From: Muribaculaceae bacterium
Lineage (GTDB): Bacteria; Bacteroidota; Bacteroidia; Bacteroidales; Muribaculaceae
Direction: 5' to 3'
Length of the DNA stretch: 64,000 nucleotides
Assembly: GCA_009775265.1 (NCBI GenBank)
Contig: VSPG01000003.1
Location: forward strand, 67,533 to 131,532
Shown: positions 52,146 to 61,842 of the stretch, piece by piece
Position numbering within the stretch: position 1 is the stretch's first letter
Layout of the letters: every line of letters starts with the position of its first letter
Translations under genes and position numbers: made by a program
Notes under the pieces: model-generated
What the model was told of the DNA's origin: nothing
Databases searched by the model: none
What the model saw: only the letters and a program-made list of their open reading frames with translations

Positions 52146-53626
52146 CGGCGAAAGGGTTTAGGCAGCGGAATATGCTCGAAGCGCACCACGGCGGCCACAT
52201 AGCCGGCAAGAAGCACGGCGCGCAGGGCGGCCGCGGCTCCGGCAGGCAGCGGAGCGAGCAGATGCACACCCGCATAGTACAGCACGGCGGCGGCCGCACA
52301 ATAAGCGAGAATACGCGCCACGGGATAGTCTATGGGATAATAGCGGCGCCCGGCCGCATAGCTCGCAAGCATCATCACGCCGTAGCTGGCAAGGGCCGCA
52401 TAGGCGCAGCCCATATAGCCGATGCGCGGCACGAACAGCACGTTCAGCGCAACCGTCACAGCAAGCCCGAGCAACGAGAACCACGCGCCCCACACCGTGC
52501 GGTCGGTGAGTTTATACCACAGCGACAGGTTGAAGAACACGCCGAAGCACAACTCGGCGAGCATCACCACCGGCACCACCTTCAGACCGCTGAAATAGCG
52601 CGGCGATATGAAATAGCGCAGGATGTCGAGATAGTACATCACGCCGAGAAAAATCAGCAGCGCGAACAGCACGAAATATTTCATGGCATCGCTGTAGGCG
52701 GCCATGCGCGTCTCGCCCTGCTCGCGGCTGCGGGCGAATATGAAAGGTTCGTAGGCGAAGCGGAACGCCTGGATGAACATCACCATCACGATGGCTATCT
52801 TGTAGTTGGCGCCGTAGATGCCGAGCTGCGCCATAGCGTCGGCATGGTCGGGCAGCAGCACCGGGAACAGAATCTTGTCGATAGTCTGATTCATGATTCC
52901 TGCCACGCCCAGCACGAGCAGCGGCGCCGAATAGCCGAGCATCTCGCGCCACAGACGCGCGTTGAAGCGCCAGCGGAAGCCGCGTAGCTCAGGCACGAGC
53001 AGCGCGAGCGTGACGAGCGTGGACACAAGATTGCTCAGGAAAATATAGCCTATGCCGAAATCGGGGCGGTAGAACCACTCCACCGTCCACGGCACCTCGC
53101 GCATGAGCCACGGGCACAGCAGGAGAAAGAACAGGTTGAGACCGATATTCACCCCTATGCCCACAAGCCGCAACACCGCGAAACGAACAGGCCGGGAGCG
53201 GTAGCGCAGATAGCTGAAAGGCAGTGCGGTGAAAGCGTCGACAGCCACACACACGGCCATCATGCCCACGAACGACGGATGCTCCGCACACTCCATCCAG
53301 CGGCTCACAGGGCCGAGCGCGCACAGCACCCCCGCGATGAACAGCACCGACGTGGAAGCCACCGACACGAGAGCCGTGGAGTACACCTCCATCGGGTCGG
53401 ACCAGCGCTCGTGGTTGGCGAAACGGAAAAAACCCGTCTCCATCCCGTAGGTGAGCACGAGCATCGCCACGGCCACCACGGAATACACCAATGTCACCAC
53501 GCCGTAGTCGGCCTGCGAGAACGTGATGGTGTAGAGCGGCACAAGACACCAGTTCAGAAAACGCCCCACAATGCTGCTGAGGCCGTAGACCGCGGTATCG
53601 CGCGCCAGACTTTTTATTCCTGCCAT
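52142..53626 (-). CDS. Wzx-like polysaccharide flippase (MOP superfamily)
   Basis: 494 residues with about 12-14 membrane segments. The N-terminus MAGIKSLARDTAVYGLSSIVGRFLNW is typical of the MOP flippases. It continues with FSQADYGVVTLVYSVVAVA and a late RYFISPRYFSGLKVVPVVML. It would flip lipid-linked oligosaccharides across the inner membrane. It is the upstream gene of the flippase-GT4 pair. Confidence 0.88.
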   Translation of the reverse strand: MAGIKSLARDTAVYGLSSIVGRFLNWCLVPLYTITFSQADYGVVTLVYSVVAVAMLVLTYGMETGFFRFANHERWSDPMEVYSTALVSVASTSVLFIAGVLCALGPVSRWMECAEHPSFVGMMAVCVAVDAFTALPFSYLRYRSRPVRFAVLRLVGIGVNIGLNLFFLLLCPWLMREVPWTVEWFYRPDFGIGYIFLSNLVSTLVTLALLVPELRGFRWRFNARLWREMLGYSAPLLVLGVAGIMNQTIDKILFPVLLPDHADAMAQLGIYGANYKIAIVMVMFIQAFRFAYEPFIFARSREQGETRMAAYSDAMKYFVLFALLIFLGVMYYLDILRYFISPRYFSGLKVVPVVMLAELCFGVFFNLSLWYKLTDRTVWGAWFSLLGLAVTVALNVLFVPRIGYMGCAYAALASYGVMMLASYAAGRRYYPIDYPVARILAYCAAAAVLYYAGVHLLAPLPAGAAAALRAVLLAGYVAAVVRFEHIPLPKPFRR

Positions 53627-53646
53627 TTTTTTCGGGTTTTCAAGCG

Positions 53647-53654
53647 CAAATTTA
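53647..53654 (-). promoter_or_regulatory. -7 box (TAAATTTG on minus) of the flippase operon
   Basis: TAnnTTTG on the minus strand, 20 nt before the flippase start. Confidence 0.65.
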
Positions 53655-53668
53655 CGAAATATTTGAAT

Positions 53669-53676
53669 TAAATTTG
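53669..53676 (+). promoter_or_regulatory. -7 box (TAAATTTG) of the TPR-symporter-CDF operon
   Basis: TAnnTTTG match 9 nt before ATG 53686, almost leaderless; divergent from the flippase promoter 14 bp away. Confidence 0.6.
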
Positions 53677-53685
53677 CTTTCGATT

Positions 53686-54399
53686 ATGAAATTGAAATTC
53701 TTTATTATAACAATCGCCCTTGCAGCCGCCACGGCCGCCGCTGCCGACTACGGCCTGACGGCGCGCCGAGCCGACCGCAACTTCGCTTTCGGCGAATGGG
53801 CGCAGGCAGGCGCCCTTTACGAACTGATGCTCGACGAGCGTCCGGACAGCGCGGGCGTGTACTCGCGCGCCATCGTGGCCGCATCGATGCTCGGCGACAG
53901 CGCGCGCTGCGCGTCGCTGCTCGAACGCGCCATGGCCCACAGCGTAGCCCTCGACTCGGTGGTGGAAGGCGTGCGCGCGGCAGCCTACGGCGCTGGCCAT
54001 GCAAGTGTCTACGCCGACTTCCTGCACCTCGCCCGCACCCGTATGCCGTGGCTTGCCCGAGCAATGGACGCTCGCCTGCTCGACTATTACGATTCGCGCT
54101 CCGACGGTCCTGAAATAGTGCGTCTCGCTGAAGCCATGCTCGCAGGGTTGCCGGGCAGCACCCGCTACCTCGCCATGCTCGCGCGCGGGCACATGCTGCA
54201 GGGACACGAAAAAGAGGCCGAAGAAGCATGGCGGCGCATACTCGACGCCGACCCCGGCGACATAGACGCCCTGCGCGCGCTCGGATGCCGCCTGGCCGCC
54301 TCAGGACGCCCGGCCGAGGCCCGCGTGCTGCTGGAGCGCGCACAGGCCGAAGACCCCACACCTTACATCGAACACCTGCTGGAAACCTGCACCGAATGA
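53686..54399 (+). CDS. Secreted TPR-type protein
   Basis: 237 residues from ATG 53686, with a signal peptide (about 1-20, FIITIALAAATAAAA). Mostly helical repeats typical of tetratricopeptides (NFAFGEWAQAGALYELMLD, then GHEKEAEEAWRRILDADPGD and GRPAEARVLLERAQAEDP). Probably a periplasmic scaffold. It is coupled to the symporter by an ATGA overlap, so it may assist transport or envelope stress functions; that is inference. Confidence 0.75.
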   Translation: MKLKFFIITIALAAATAAAADYGLTARRADRNFAFGEWAQAGALYELMLDERPDSAGVYSRAIVAASMLGDSARCASLLERAMAHSVALDSVVEGVRAAAYGAGHASVYADFLHLARTRMPWLARAMDARLLDYYDSRSDGPEIVRLAEAMLAGLPGSTRYLAMLARGHMLQGHEKEAEEAWRRILDADPGDIDALRALGCRLAASGRPAEARVLLERAQAEDPTPYIEHLLETCTE

Positions 54400-55559
54400 A
54401 ACTCCTCAAAAGTCTGCCCGGCCGCATCGCCATAGCCATAGCCGCCGGCATAGCAATAGGCTGCGTAGCCCCGCAATGGCTCGCCGGAGGCGCGGCCACA
54501 TTCAACGGCCTCATGGGGCAGATGCTCGGCTTCATGATTCCTCTCATCATCGTGGGATTCGTGGCACCGGCCATCGCCGAAGTGGGGCGCAGCGCCGGAC
54601 GCATACTTGCCGTCACCGCCGCCTTGGCCTATGCCGCCACATTCCTCTCCGGCATGATGAGCTACGGCATCGGAAGCCTCACATTCCCCATGATAGTGAC
54701 CCCCTCGCTCGCCGCCGATGCAGCGGCGGGCGCAAGCACGGCCGCAGAACCGTGGTTCGAGGTGTCGGTGCCGGCGCTCATGCCCGTCACCACGGCGCTT
54801 GCCCTCGCCTTCATGCTCGGCCTCGGCTGCGCCGTCACCTCCTCGCCCACGCTGCGCGGCGTCCTCGACGAGCTGCGCTCCATCGTGGCGAAAGTAATCG
54901 ACCGAGCGGTCATCCCCCTGCTGCCGCCCTACATCATGTGTATATTCCTCGTCATGACCGTCGAAGGCCGCGTGGCCACCATCCTCGGCACATTCGCAGG
55001 CATAATAGGCATCATTTTCGCCATACACGTGCTCATCCTGCTGCTGCAATACGCTGTGGCGGGAGCCATCGGGCGCCGCAATCCGCTGCGCATGCTCCGC
55101 ACCATGCTGCCCGCCTACCTCACCGCCCTCGGCACACAGTCGTCGGCGGCCACCATACCGGTGACCCTCGAGCGCACGATGCGCCTCGGCGTGAGCCCGT
55201 CCACGGCAGGCTTCACCGTGCCCCTGTGCGCCACCATCCACATGAGCGGCAGCACCCTGAAAATAGTGGCATGCGCCATGGCTCTGATGATGATGCACGG
55301 ACAAGCCTGCCCCACAGGACAGTTCGTGCACTTCACGGCCATGCTCGGCATCACCATCATCGCCGCACCCGGCATTCCCGGCGGCGCCATCATGGCGTCC
55401 CTCGGCCTGCTCGCATCCATCCTCGGCTTCGACCCCGGCATGCAGGCCATGATGATAGCGCTCTACATAGCCATGGACAGCTTCGGCACCGCCTGCAACG
55501 TCACCGGCGACGGCGCAATAGCAGTAATCGTTGACAAAATCATGTCAGGAAAATCATGA
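54396..55559 (+). CDS. Dicarboxylate/amino acid:cation symporter (DAACS, GltP-like)
   Basis: 387 residues from ATG 54396, overlapping the previous stop by 4 nt. About 8 membrane segments plus re-entrant hairpins. The family core is visible in LGTQSSAATIPVTLERTMRL (the serine-rich hairpin 1), GFTVPLCATIHMSGSTLKIV (the NMDGT-like region is replaced) and AMDSFGTACNVTGDGAIAVI (hairpin 2). It co-transports glutamate, aspartate or dicarboxylates with cations. The variant NMDGT motif makes substrate prediction unsafe. The CDF gene overlaps its end by 4 nt. Confidence 0.87.
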   Translation: MKLLKSLPGRIAIAIAAGIAIGCVAPQWLAGGAATFNGLMGQMLGFMIPLIIVGFVAPAIAEVGRSAGRILAVTAALAYAATFLSGMMSYGIGSLTFPMIVTPSLAADAAAGASTAAEPWFEVSVPALMPVTTALALAFMLGLGCAVTSSPTLRGVLDELRSIVAKVIDRAVIPLLPPYIMCIFLVMTVEGRVATILGTFAGIIGIIFAIHVLILLLQYAVAGAIGRRNPLRMLRTMLPAYLTALGTQSSAATIPVTLERTMRLGVSPSTAGFTVPLCATIHMSGSTLKIVACAMALMMMHGQACPTGQFVHFTAMLGITIIAAPGIPGGAIMASLGLLASILGFDPGMQAMMIALYIAMDSFGTACNVTGDGAIAVIVDKIMSGKS

Positions 55560-56470
55560 AGACGCACACAGCCGCACCCGAAGTCAGGGCGATACGCCGC
55601 GTCACATGGATAGGTTTCGGGGTGAACGCCGTGCTCATGGTGCTGAAAATCCTGTTCGGCATATACGGCCACAGCGACGCCCTCGTGGCCGACGGCATAC
55701 ACTCCCTCAGCGATTTCGCCACCGACGTGATAGTAATCGCATTCGTGGGCATAGCCTACAAGAGCGCCGACAGCGGCCATCCCTACGGCCATGGAAAGTT
55801 CGAGACATTCGCCACGCTCGTCATAGGGATATTCCTGCTGTTCGCAGCCTTCGGGATAGCATGGTCCGGCGCTGTCGCCATAGCGGAATCGGCAGGAGGC
55901 GCCCCGGTAGCGCGTCCAGGCTTCGTGGCCCTCGCGGTCGCGGCAGCCTCCATCGTATCCAAAGAACTGCTGTACCGCTACACGATGTCCGCCGCCCGCC
56001 ACACAGGCTCGCCGGCGCTCATAGCCAACGCGTGGCACCACCGCAGCGACGCCATCTCGTCCATCGCCACCCTCATAGGCGTGTCGGCCGCATACTTCCT
56101 CGGCGACAGATGGCGCATCCTCGACCCCGTGGCATCGGTGCTCATAGCCGTATTCATCGGCATGTCGGCCGTGCGCATCTGCCGCCCGGCTGTCGACGAG
56201 CTGCTCGACAAATCGCTTTCGCCCGCGCAGGTGCGCCGTGCCGAGGCGGCAATATCCTCCGTGGAAGGCGTGAAGCGCTTCCACCGCCTGCGCACACGGC
56301 GCAACGGCCGGCGCATCATCATCGACGCACACATCAAGGTGTCGCCCCGCATAAGCGTGCTCGAAGGCCATGCCATAGCCACAGGGGTGGAGACCGCGCT
56401 GCGCAACGAATTCGGCTCCGACGTAATCGCCAATATACACGTCGAGCCCCACGAATCCGACAACTGCTGA
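55556..56470 (+). CDS. Cation diffusion facilitator (CDF) metal efflux transporter
   Basis: 304 residues with six membrane segments. The metal site motifs HSLSDFATDVIVIAFVGI (HxxxD type) and HHRSDAISSIATLIG in membrane segments 2 and 5 are present. A cytoplasmic C-terminal domain (SSVEGVKRFHRLRTRRNGRR, IIIDAHIKVSPRISVLEGHA) follows. CDF proteins export zinc, iron, manganese or cobalt; the metal cannot be told here. Its start overlaps the symporter stop by 4 nt. Confidence 0.9.
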   Translation: MKTHTAAPEVRAIRRVTWIGFGVNAVLMVLKILFGIYGHSDALVADGIHSLSDFATDVIVIAFVGIAYKSADSGHPYGHGKFETFATLVIGIFLLFAAFGIAWSGAVAIAESAGGAPVARPGFVALAVAAASIVSKELLYRYTMSAARHTGSPALIANAWHHRSDAISSIATLIGVSAAYFLGDRWRILDPVASVLIAVFIGMSAVRICRPAVDELLDKSLSPAQVRRAEAAISSVEGVKRFHRLRTRRNGRRIIIDAHIKVSPRISVLEGHAIATGVETALRNEFGSDVIANIHVEPHESDNC

Positions 56471-56656
56471 CAAATCGCCACGAAGCGGCAAATTTCTTAC
56501 AACACGCGCCGCACAAGCCACAGCGCGCAGCCGGCTTCGCCCCATGGGCGGCTTTTTGCCACCACGCACAGCCGCATGACAAAAAATTGCCACCGCAAGC
56601 TGCCGAAACCCGATGTTAAAAACACGACTTCGGAATTTTATTCGGATTATTTTAGC

Positions 56657-56664
56657 TATATTTG
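56657..56664 (+). promoter_or_regulatory. -7 box (TATATTTG) of the TonB receptor-DUF5689 operon
   Basis: TAnnTTTG match, 81 nt before the receptor start. Confidence 0.55.
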
Positions 56665-56745
56665 GCAGCTAATTGCGGCGCTACGCCGCGACGGCCATGC
56701 CGACTCATGCAAAACACTGTTAAAAACAAGTCATAAACCTCAAAA

Positions 56746-59532
56746 ATGCGTATGAGACTAAAATTGTTTCTTCTCATGCTGCTGGCATCGACTCTTGCGA
56801 TGACGGCACAGACCTCCGCGCTCACTGGCGTGGTGGTGAACGGCACCTCGGGTGCGCCCGTAGGAGGCGCCACCGTGGAGCTCAAAGGCTCAAAAACCGC
56901 TGTCAGCGGCTTTAACGGCGACTTTAGCCTCGAAGGACTCAAAGACGGCCCCGCCTATCTCCTCATCACCTGCGACGGCTTCCAGCCCGTAGGCCTCGAC
57001 GTGCAGGTGCACGGCGGCAAGCTCAATCTGGGCAACGTTTCGCTCACACCCGCCATCGACAACGAAGTGGACGCCTACTTCGGCGGAAGCGACGACCTCA
57101 TGTTCGACGAGGCCGCACTCGACGATGAAGAAGGAACGAGCCAGGGCGTATCGTCGCTCACAGGCTCCAACGACAACATCTACTACTCCACCGCTTCGTA
57201 CAACTTCGGCCCGATGTACTTCAACTACCGAGGCTACGACAGCCAGTACCAGAGCGTGTACATCAACGGCATACGCTTCAACGACATCATACGCGGCCGC
57301 TTCAACTTCAACTCGCTGCTGGGCATGAGCTCGCGCGCGTTCCGCAACCGCACCAACACCGTGGGCCTGGCCGCTTCCAACTACGGCTTCGGCGACATAG
57401 GCGGCTCGGTGAACTACAACACCACCACCGACCTCTACGCTCCCGGCTTCAACGGCTCCGTGGCCTTCACCAACAGCAACTACATGCTGCGCGCCATGGC
57501 CACCTACGCGTCCGGCATGAACAAGCACGGATGGGCCTACACCGTAAGCGCCATCGGCCGCTACTCCAAGGAAGGCGTGCAGCCCGGCACATTCTACAAC
57601 TCCGGAGGCCTGTTCCTAAGCGTCGAAAAAATGTTCAACGAAAACAACTCCCTGACGCTCACCGCATTCGGCGGCCCCACACAGCGTGCCACCGGCGGCG
57701 CCACGTACAAGGAGGTGTACGAACTCACCGACGACAACCTCTACAACCCCTTCTGGGGATGGCAGGACGGCAAAAAGCGTTCGAGCCGCATCACCGAGAC
57801 ATTCGACCCCACCGTGATACTCAACTATCTGTGGAAAAACGGCAAGACATCCGTCAACACCGCCGCCGCCGTGCGCTGGGTACACTACACCCGCAGCGCC
57901 CTGCAGTACTTCAAGGCCAACGACCCCAACCCCACCTACTACCGCTACCTGCCCTCGTACTACTACGACGATGACGACCAGCCCACAGAGCAGAGCGACT
58001 ACTACACCTGGCTGTGGAAGAACGACGACAGCTTCCGCCAGATCAACTGGGACAACCTCTACAACATCAACCGCCTGAACAACATCCAGAACGAAAGCCT
58101 GCCCGAATCCGCACAGAAAGGTTCGAGCTATATTCTTGAAAACCGCACCAACAACCAGTTCAACGCCATGTTCAACAGCTACCTGAACACGGCCATCGAC
58201 GACGTGGTGGCGCTTCAGGCCGGCGTTGACTTCAACTACACGCGCTCCAGCAACTACAAGACCATACGCGACCTCCTCGGAGGCGAGTTCTGGACCGACA
58301 TCGACCCCTTCTCCGACCGCGACATCACACTCGCCCCGGACAACCTGCAGAACGACCTCGACAACCCCAACCGCCGCGTGGTGAAAGGCGACCGCTTCGG
58401 CTACGACTACGACATCAACGCCATACAGGCCGGACTTTGGGCGCAGAACGTAATCACGCTGCCCAAATGGGACATCAACTACGGCGCAAAGGTGAACTAC
58501 ACCAGCTTCTACCGCGAAGGCTTCATGCGCAACGGACGCGCACCCGGCTACGGACCCGAAGGCTCCAAAGGCAAGAGCAAGACGCAGAACTTCCTCACCG
58601 CATCGGCAAAAGTGGGTCTCACCTATAAGCTCGACGGACGCAACCAGTTCCAGCTGCAGGCCGAATACGGCTCGCGCGCACCGCTCGCCGACAACGTGTT
58701 CATCGCACCCCGCGTGAAAAACACCACCGTCAAGAATCCCGAAGCACAGCTCGATTTCAGCGCCGACTTCTCCTACGTGTGGAACTATCGCCGCTTCCGC
58801 GGCACGCTCACCGCGTTCTTCACCCAGATGTCCAACGCCGTGGAGCGCACCGGCTTCTACGACGAGACCTACAACACCTACGCAATCTTCGCCCTCGAAG
58901 GCGTCAAGCGCGAATACAAAGGCATCGAGCTCGGCATGGCCTACAAGATTCTGCCAAGCCTCACCGCCACATTCGCCGGCACATACGCGCGTTTCCAATA
59001 CAAGAACAACCCGCTCGGCACCCGTTCGTTTGAAAACGGCCTCTACCCCGACGCATCGCAGACAGTGTACCTGAAGAACTTCCACCTCGGCTCCACACCG
59101 CAGAGCCAGTTCAACGTGGGTCTCGACTACGCAGCTCCCAAAAACTGGTTCTTCGGCATCAACGGCACATGGCAGGGCGACGCCTACGTAAACCTCTCGC
59201 CGGCCTATCACGAAGCAATGCCCGGACTCGTGGGTCTCTATCCCGACAAGGCAGAACTCGAAGCAAAAATCCGCGAACTCGCCACACAGGACAAACTCGA
59301 CCCGCACTTCACCCTCAACCTGAGCATCGGCAAGGCCATCTATTTCCGCAATGGCACCAGCCTCAACTTCAACCTCAACGCGAACAACGTGCTCAACAAC
59401 CGCAACGTTGTCACCTACGCCTATCAGCAGGGACGCGTGGACACGAAGAACTTCGACCGCAACGCATATCCCAACCGCTACCAGTACGCACAGGGCATAC
59501 GTCTGTTCCTCAACGCCGGCGTACGCTTCTAA
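56746..59532 (+). CDS. TonB-dependent receptor-like outer-membrane protein (DUF5689 partner)
   Basis: 928 residues. A signal peptide (about 1-22) is followed by a carboxypeptidase-regulatory-like domain (GVVVNGTSGAPVGGATVELK), then a plug-like region (YRGYDSQYQSVYINGIRFND, YGFGDIGGSVNYN) and a large barrel ending in LRLFLNAGVRF-type residues (IRLFLNAGVRF). It lacks the standard SusC TonB-box region, and a SusD partner is absent. Such receptors with DUF5689 lipoproteins form surface uptake or binding complexes in Bacteroidota. Substrate unknown. The next gene starts 31 nt downstream. Confidence 0.82.
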   Translation: MRMRLKLFLLMLLASTLAMTAQTSALTGVVVNGTSGAPVGGATVELKGSKTAVSGFNGDFSLEGLKDGPAYLLITCDGFQPVGLDVQVHGGKLNLGNVSLTPAIDNEVDAYFGGSDDLMFDEAALDDEEGTSQGVSSLTGSNDNIYYSTASYNFGPMYFNYRGYDSQYQSVYINGIRFNDIIRGRFNFNSLLGMSSRAFRNRTNTVGLAASNYGFGDIGGSVNYNTTTDLYAPGFNGSVAFTNSNYMLRAMATYASGMNKHGWAYTVSAIGRYSKEGVQPGTFYNSGGLFLSVEKMFNENNSLTLTAFGGPTQRATGGATYKEVYELTDDNLYNPFWGWQDGKKRSSRITETFDPTVILNYLWKNGKTSVNTAAAVRWVHYTRSALQYFKANDPNPTYYRYLPSYYYDDDDQPTEQSDYYTWLWKNDDSFRQINWDNLYNINRLNNIQNESLPESAQKGSSYILENRTNNQFNAMFNSYLNTAIDDVVALQAGVDFNYTRSSNYKTIRDLLGGEFWTDIDPFSDRDITLAPDNLQNDLDNPNRRVVKGDRFGYDYDINAIQAGLWAQNVITLPKWDINYGAKVNYTSFYREGFMRNGRAPGYGPEGSKGKSKTQNFLTASAKVGLTYKLDGRNQFQLQAEYGSRAPLADNVFIAPRVKNTTVKNPEAQLDFSADFSYVWNYRRFRGTLTAFFTQMSNAVERTGFYDETYNTYAIFALEGVKREYKGIELGMAYKILPSLTATFAGTYARFQYKNNPLGTRSFENGLYPDASQTVYLKNFHLGSTPQSQFNVGLDYAAPKNWFFGINGTWQGDAYVNLSPAYHEAMPGLVGLYPDKAELEAKIRELATQDKLDPHFTLNLSIGKAIYFRNGTSLNFNLNANNVLNNRNVVTYAYQQGRVDTKNFDRNAYPNRYQYAQGIRLFLNAGVRF

Positions 59533-59563
59533 GTCTCCCCCACACAACACATATAAGTAAGCA

Positions 59564-61828
59564 ATGAACAAAACGCTATTATATATCGCGGCAGCAGCCC
59601 TCGGCACCGTGGCCCTCGGCGCATGCGACGACGACCTCGCCTATCCCCCCATCGCCGAGCCCGAATCGGAATGGGTGGGCATGGACAACACGTCCATAAA
59701 GGAAATCAAGGAAGCCTACTGGCAGAACAGCAACAATTACAACACTATGGTGGGCCTCACTTCCGACAAAGAAGAAGTGATAATAAAAGGCCGCGTCATC
59801 AGCTCCGACCTCACAGGCAACGTCTATAACAACGTTGTCGTCCTCGGAGAGGACGGCTATGCCATCACCGTCTCGGCAAGGGCCGCCAGCGGAAAGAAAC
59901 TCGCCTCGCAGTATCCCTACGGAGCCGAAGTATACATCAACCTTTCCGGCATATGCGTGGGACGCTACGCCGGCCTTTTCCAGATAGGACAGGCCAGCGG
60001 ACAGGAAATCACTTTCCTCAGCAACGACGAGGTGACGGAGCACATGCAGGCCAACAGCATCGGCTACCCCGAACTCGTCGACACCCTCTCCGTCGACCTG
60101 GCCACCATCATAGCCGCCAAAAGCGACACCGAGCAGCTCCGCTACTACATGAGCCGCCTCGTGCGCATCGACGGCCTCAAGTTCCAGAACGCCGGCCAGG
60201 AGTTCGCCCCCGGCACTCAGGCCGAGAACCGCTACGCAACCGACGCCTCTGGCGCACGCATCAACGTGCGCTGCAGCAACCGCTCCACATGGGCCAAGGA
60301 ACTCATCCCCACCGGTGAAGGCTCGGTAGTCGGCATCCTCAGCTACTTCAACAACGACTGGCAGATTCTCATGAACGACGCCGAAGGCTGCATAGGCTTC
60401 ACACCCGCCGAGCCCGGCCCGGAACCCACTCCCACCGAGCCGAAAGGCGACGGCACTCTCGCCAGCCCCTACAACGTGGCCGCAGCCCTGAAAGTAATCG
60501 AGGAAGGCCCGTCGGAGGATAAAGTGTACGTGAAAGGCAAAATCGCCATCATCGACGAAATAGACACCGGCAACTTCGGCAACGCCACCTATCAGATAGT
60601 CGACAACGACGGCGGCACACCGTTCAAAATCTACCGAGGCTACTGGTTCAACGGCGAAAAATTCACCTCCGCCGACCAGCTCGCTGTAGGTGCCGAAGTA
60701 ATAGTGTTCGGACAACTCGTCAACTTCATGGGCAACAGCCCGCAGATAACCCAGGGCAGCTCCATCGTGAGCTACAACGGCGAGACCGAAGGCGGCGACA
60801 TCCCCACGCCCGGCAAAGCCCTCTACTCCGAAAGCTTCCAGAGCGGCAACCTTGGAGCGTTCACCGTGGAGAACAAGGTTGAAGGCTGGGACGGATGGTA
60901 CGCCAAGGCCAGCGGCCCCGCATGCGCCATCGCAAACAGCTACAAGGACGGCACGAACCTCGCTGCGGACAGCTGGCTGATTTCTCCCGTTCTTGACATG
61001 AGCGCCGCCACCAACGTGAGCCTCAGCGTGAAGATGGGATTCGGATTCGACTTCCCCACATCGCAGGATGAATACTACACCGTCCTCATCAAAGCCGAAG
61101 GCGGCGAATGGACACGCCTCGACATCACCGAATTCCCGCAGAAAGGAACCGGCAACTGGACAAGCTTCGCCGAAAACACATGGGACATCAACGGCTATGC
61201 CGGCAAGAAGGTGCAGATAGCGTTCCGCTACATCAACGACGGAAGCAAATCCCGCGCATGGGAGCTTCAGGATTTCGCCATCAAAGGCGAAGGCTCCGTG
61301 CTTGCCGAAGGCAATCCCACTCCCGACCCCGATCCCACTCCTGACCCCGACCCGACTCCCGACCCGACTCCCGGTCCCGGCGGAGAAGTGACCGTCAACC
61401 CGTCGCTGTTCCCCATAGGAGAGAGCGACAACTCGAGCAAGCCTGTGACCGGACCCACAACCGTAGGCGGCTATACGCTGACCACCGACATAAACGGGGG
61501 AGCCACGGCTCCGTCGGTCAACACGTACAACGGCGCCGGCACGCTACGTCTGTATGCCGACAACACGCTGACAATCAAAGGCGCGGCCATGTCGAAGATA
61601 GTCTTCACCCTGAACACGGCCACGGGGTCGAAGCGCTACACCACGTTCACTCCCAGCACAGGCAGCATAGTTCCCGCCCAGGCTTCCGGCGACACGTCCA
61701 TCACATGGGACGGAAACACCGGCGAAGTGAAGTTCACCGTCGGCCATGACGCCACGCTTGGAAGCGACGGAGCGTCCAAGCGCGGACAGGTGCACATATC
61801 ATCCATCGAAATAACACCCGCAGAGTAA
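59564..61828 (+). CDS. DUF5689 OB-fold lipoprotein
   Basis: 754 residues. Lipoprotein signal to C21 (ALGAC). A DUF5689 OB-fold region covers about 30-285 (EVIIKGRVISSDLTGNVYNN). A DUF6359-like unit at about 296-410 starts SPYNVAAALKVIEEG. A jelly-roll/anchor-type domain follows from about 418, then a D-P repeat linker at about 585-606 and a C-terminal beta domain. It probably faces outward with the preceding TonB receptor. The first and later domains closely resemble those of the next gene, its tandem paralogue. Confidence 0.82.
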   Translation: MNKTLLYIAAAALGTVALGACDDDLAYPPIAEPESEWVGMDNTSIKEIKEAYWQNSNNYNTMVGLTSDKEEVIIKGRVISSDLTGNVYNNVVVLGEDGYAITVSARAASGKKLASQYPYGAEVYINLSGICVGRYAGLFQIGQASGQEITFLSNDEVTEHMQANSIGYPELVDTLSVDLATIIAAKSDTEQLRYYMSRLVRIDGLKFQNAGQEFAPGTQAENRYATDASGARINVRCSNRSTWAKELIPTGEGSVVGILSYFNNDWQILMNDAEGCIGFTPAEPGPEPTPTEPKGDGTLASPYNVAAALKVIEEGPSEDKVYVKGKIAIIDEIDTGNFGNATYQIVDNDGGTPFKIYRGYWFNGEKFTSADQLAVGAEVIVFGQLVNFMGNSPQITQGSSIVSYNGETEGGDIPTPGKALYSESFQSGNLGAFTVENKVEGWDGWYAKASGPACAIANSYKDGTNLAADSWLISPVLDMSAATNVSLSVKMGFGFDFPTSQDEYYTVLIKAEGGEWTRLDITEFPQKGTGNWTSFAENTWDINGYAGKKVQIAFRYINDGSKSRAWELQDFAIKGEGSVLAEGNPTPDPDPTPDPDPTPDPTPGPGGEVTVNPSLFPIGESDNSSKPVTGPTTVGGYTLTTDINGGATAPSVNTYNGAGTLRLYADNTLTIKGAAMSKIVFTLNTATGSKRYTTFTPSTGSIVPAQASGDTSITWDGNTGEVKFTVGHDATLGSDGASKRGQVHISSIEITPAE
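61315..61345 (+). repeat. 31-nt D-P linker repeat, identical copy at 63970-64000
   Basis: This 31-nt segment encodes a Pro-Thr-Pro-Asp-Pro-Asp linker and recurs base for base at 63970-64000 in the next gene. It is a long exact repeat between the paralogues. Confidence 0.75.
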
Positions 61829-61842
61829 AACCATATCCGAAT

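Noticed and set aside
57616..59607. Minus-strand open frame of 663 codons opposite the TonB receptor
   Set aside because: Same shadow effect as above; no promoter box, no motif.
61315..61372. Tandem-repeat DNA considered as a possible CRISPR or minisatellite
   Set aside because: Units are short, in frame and encode a Pro-Asp/Pro-Thr linker; no spacers.
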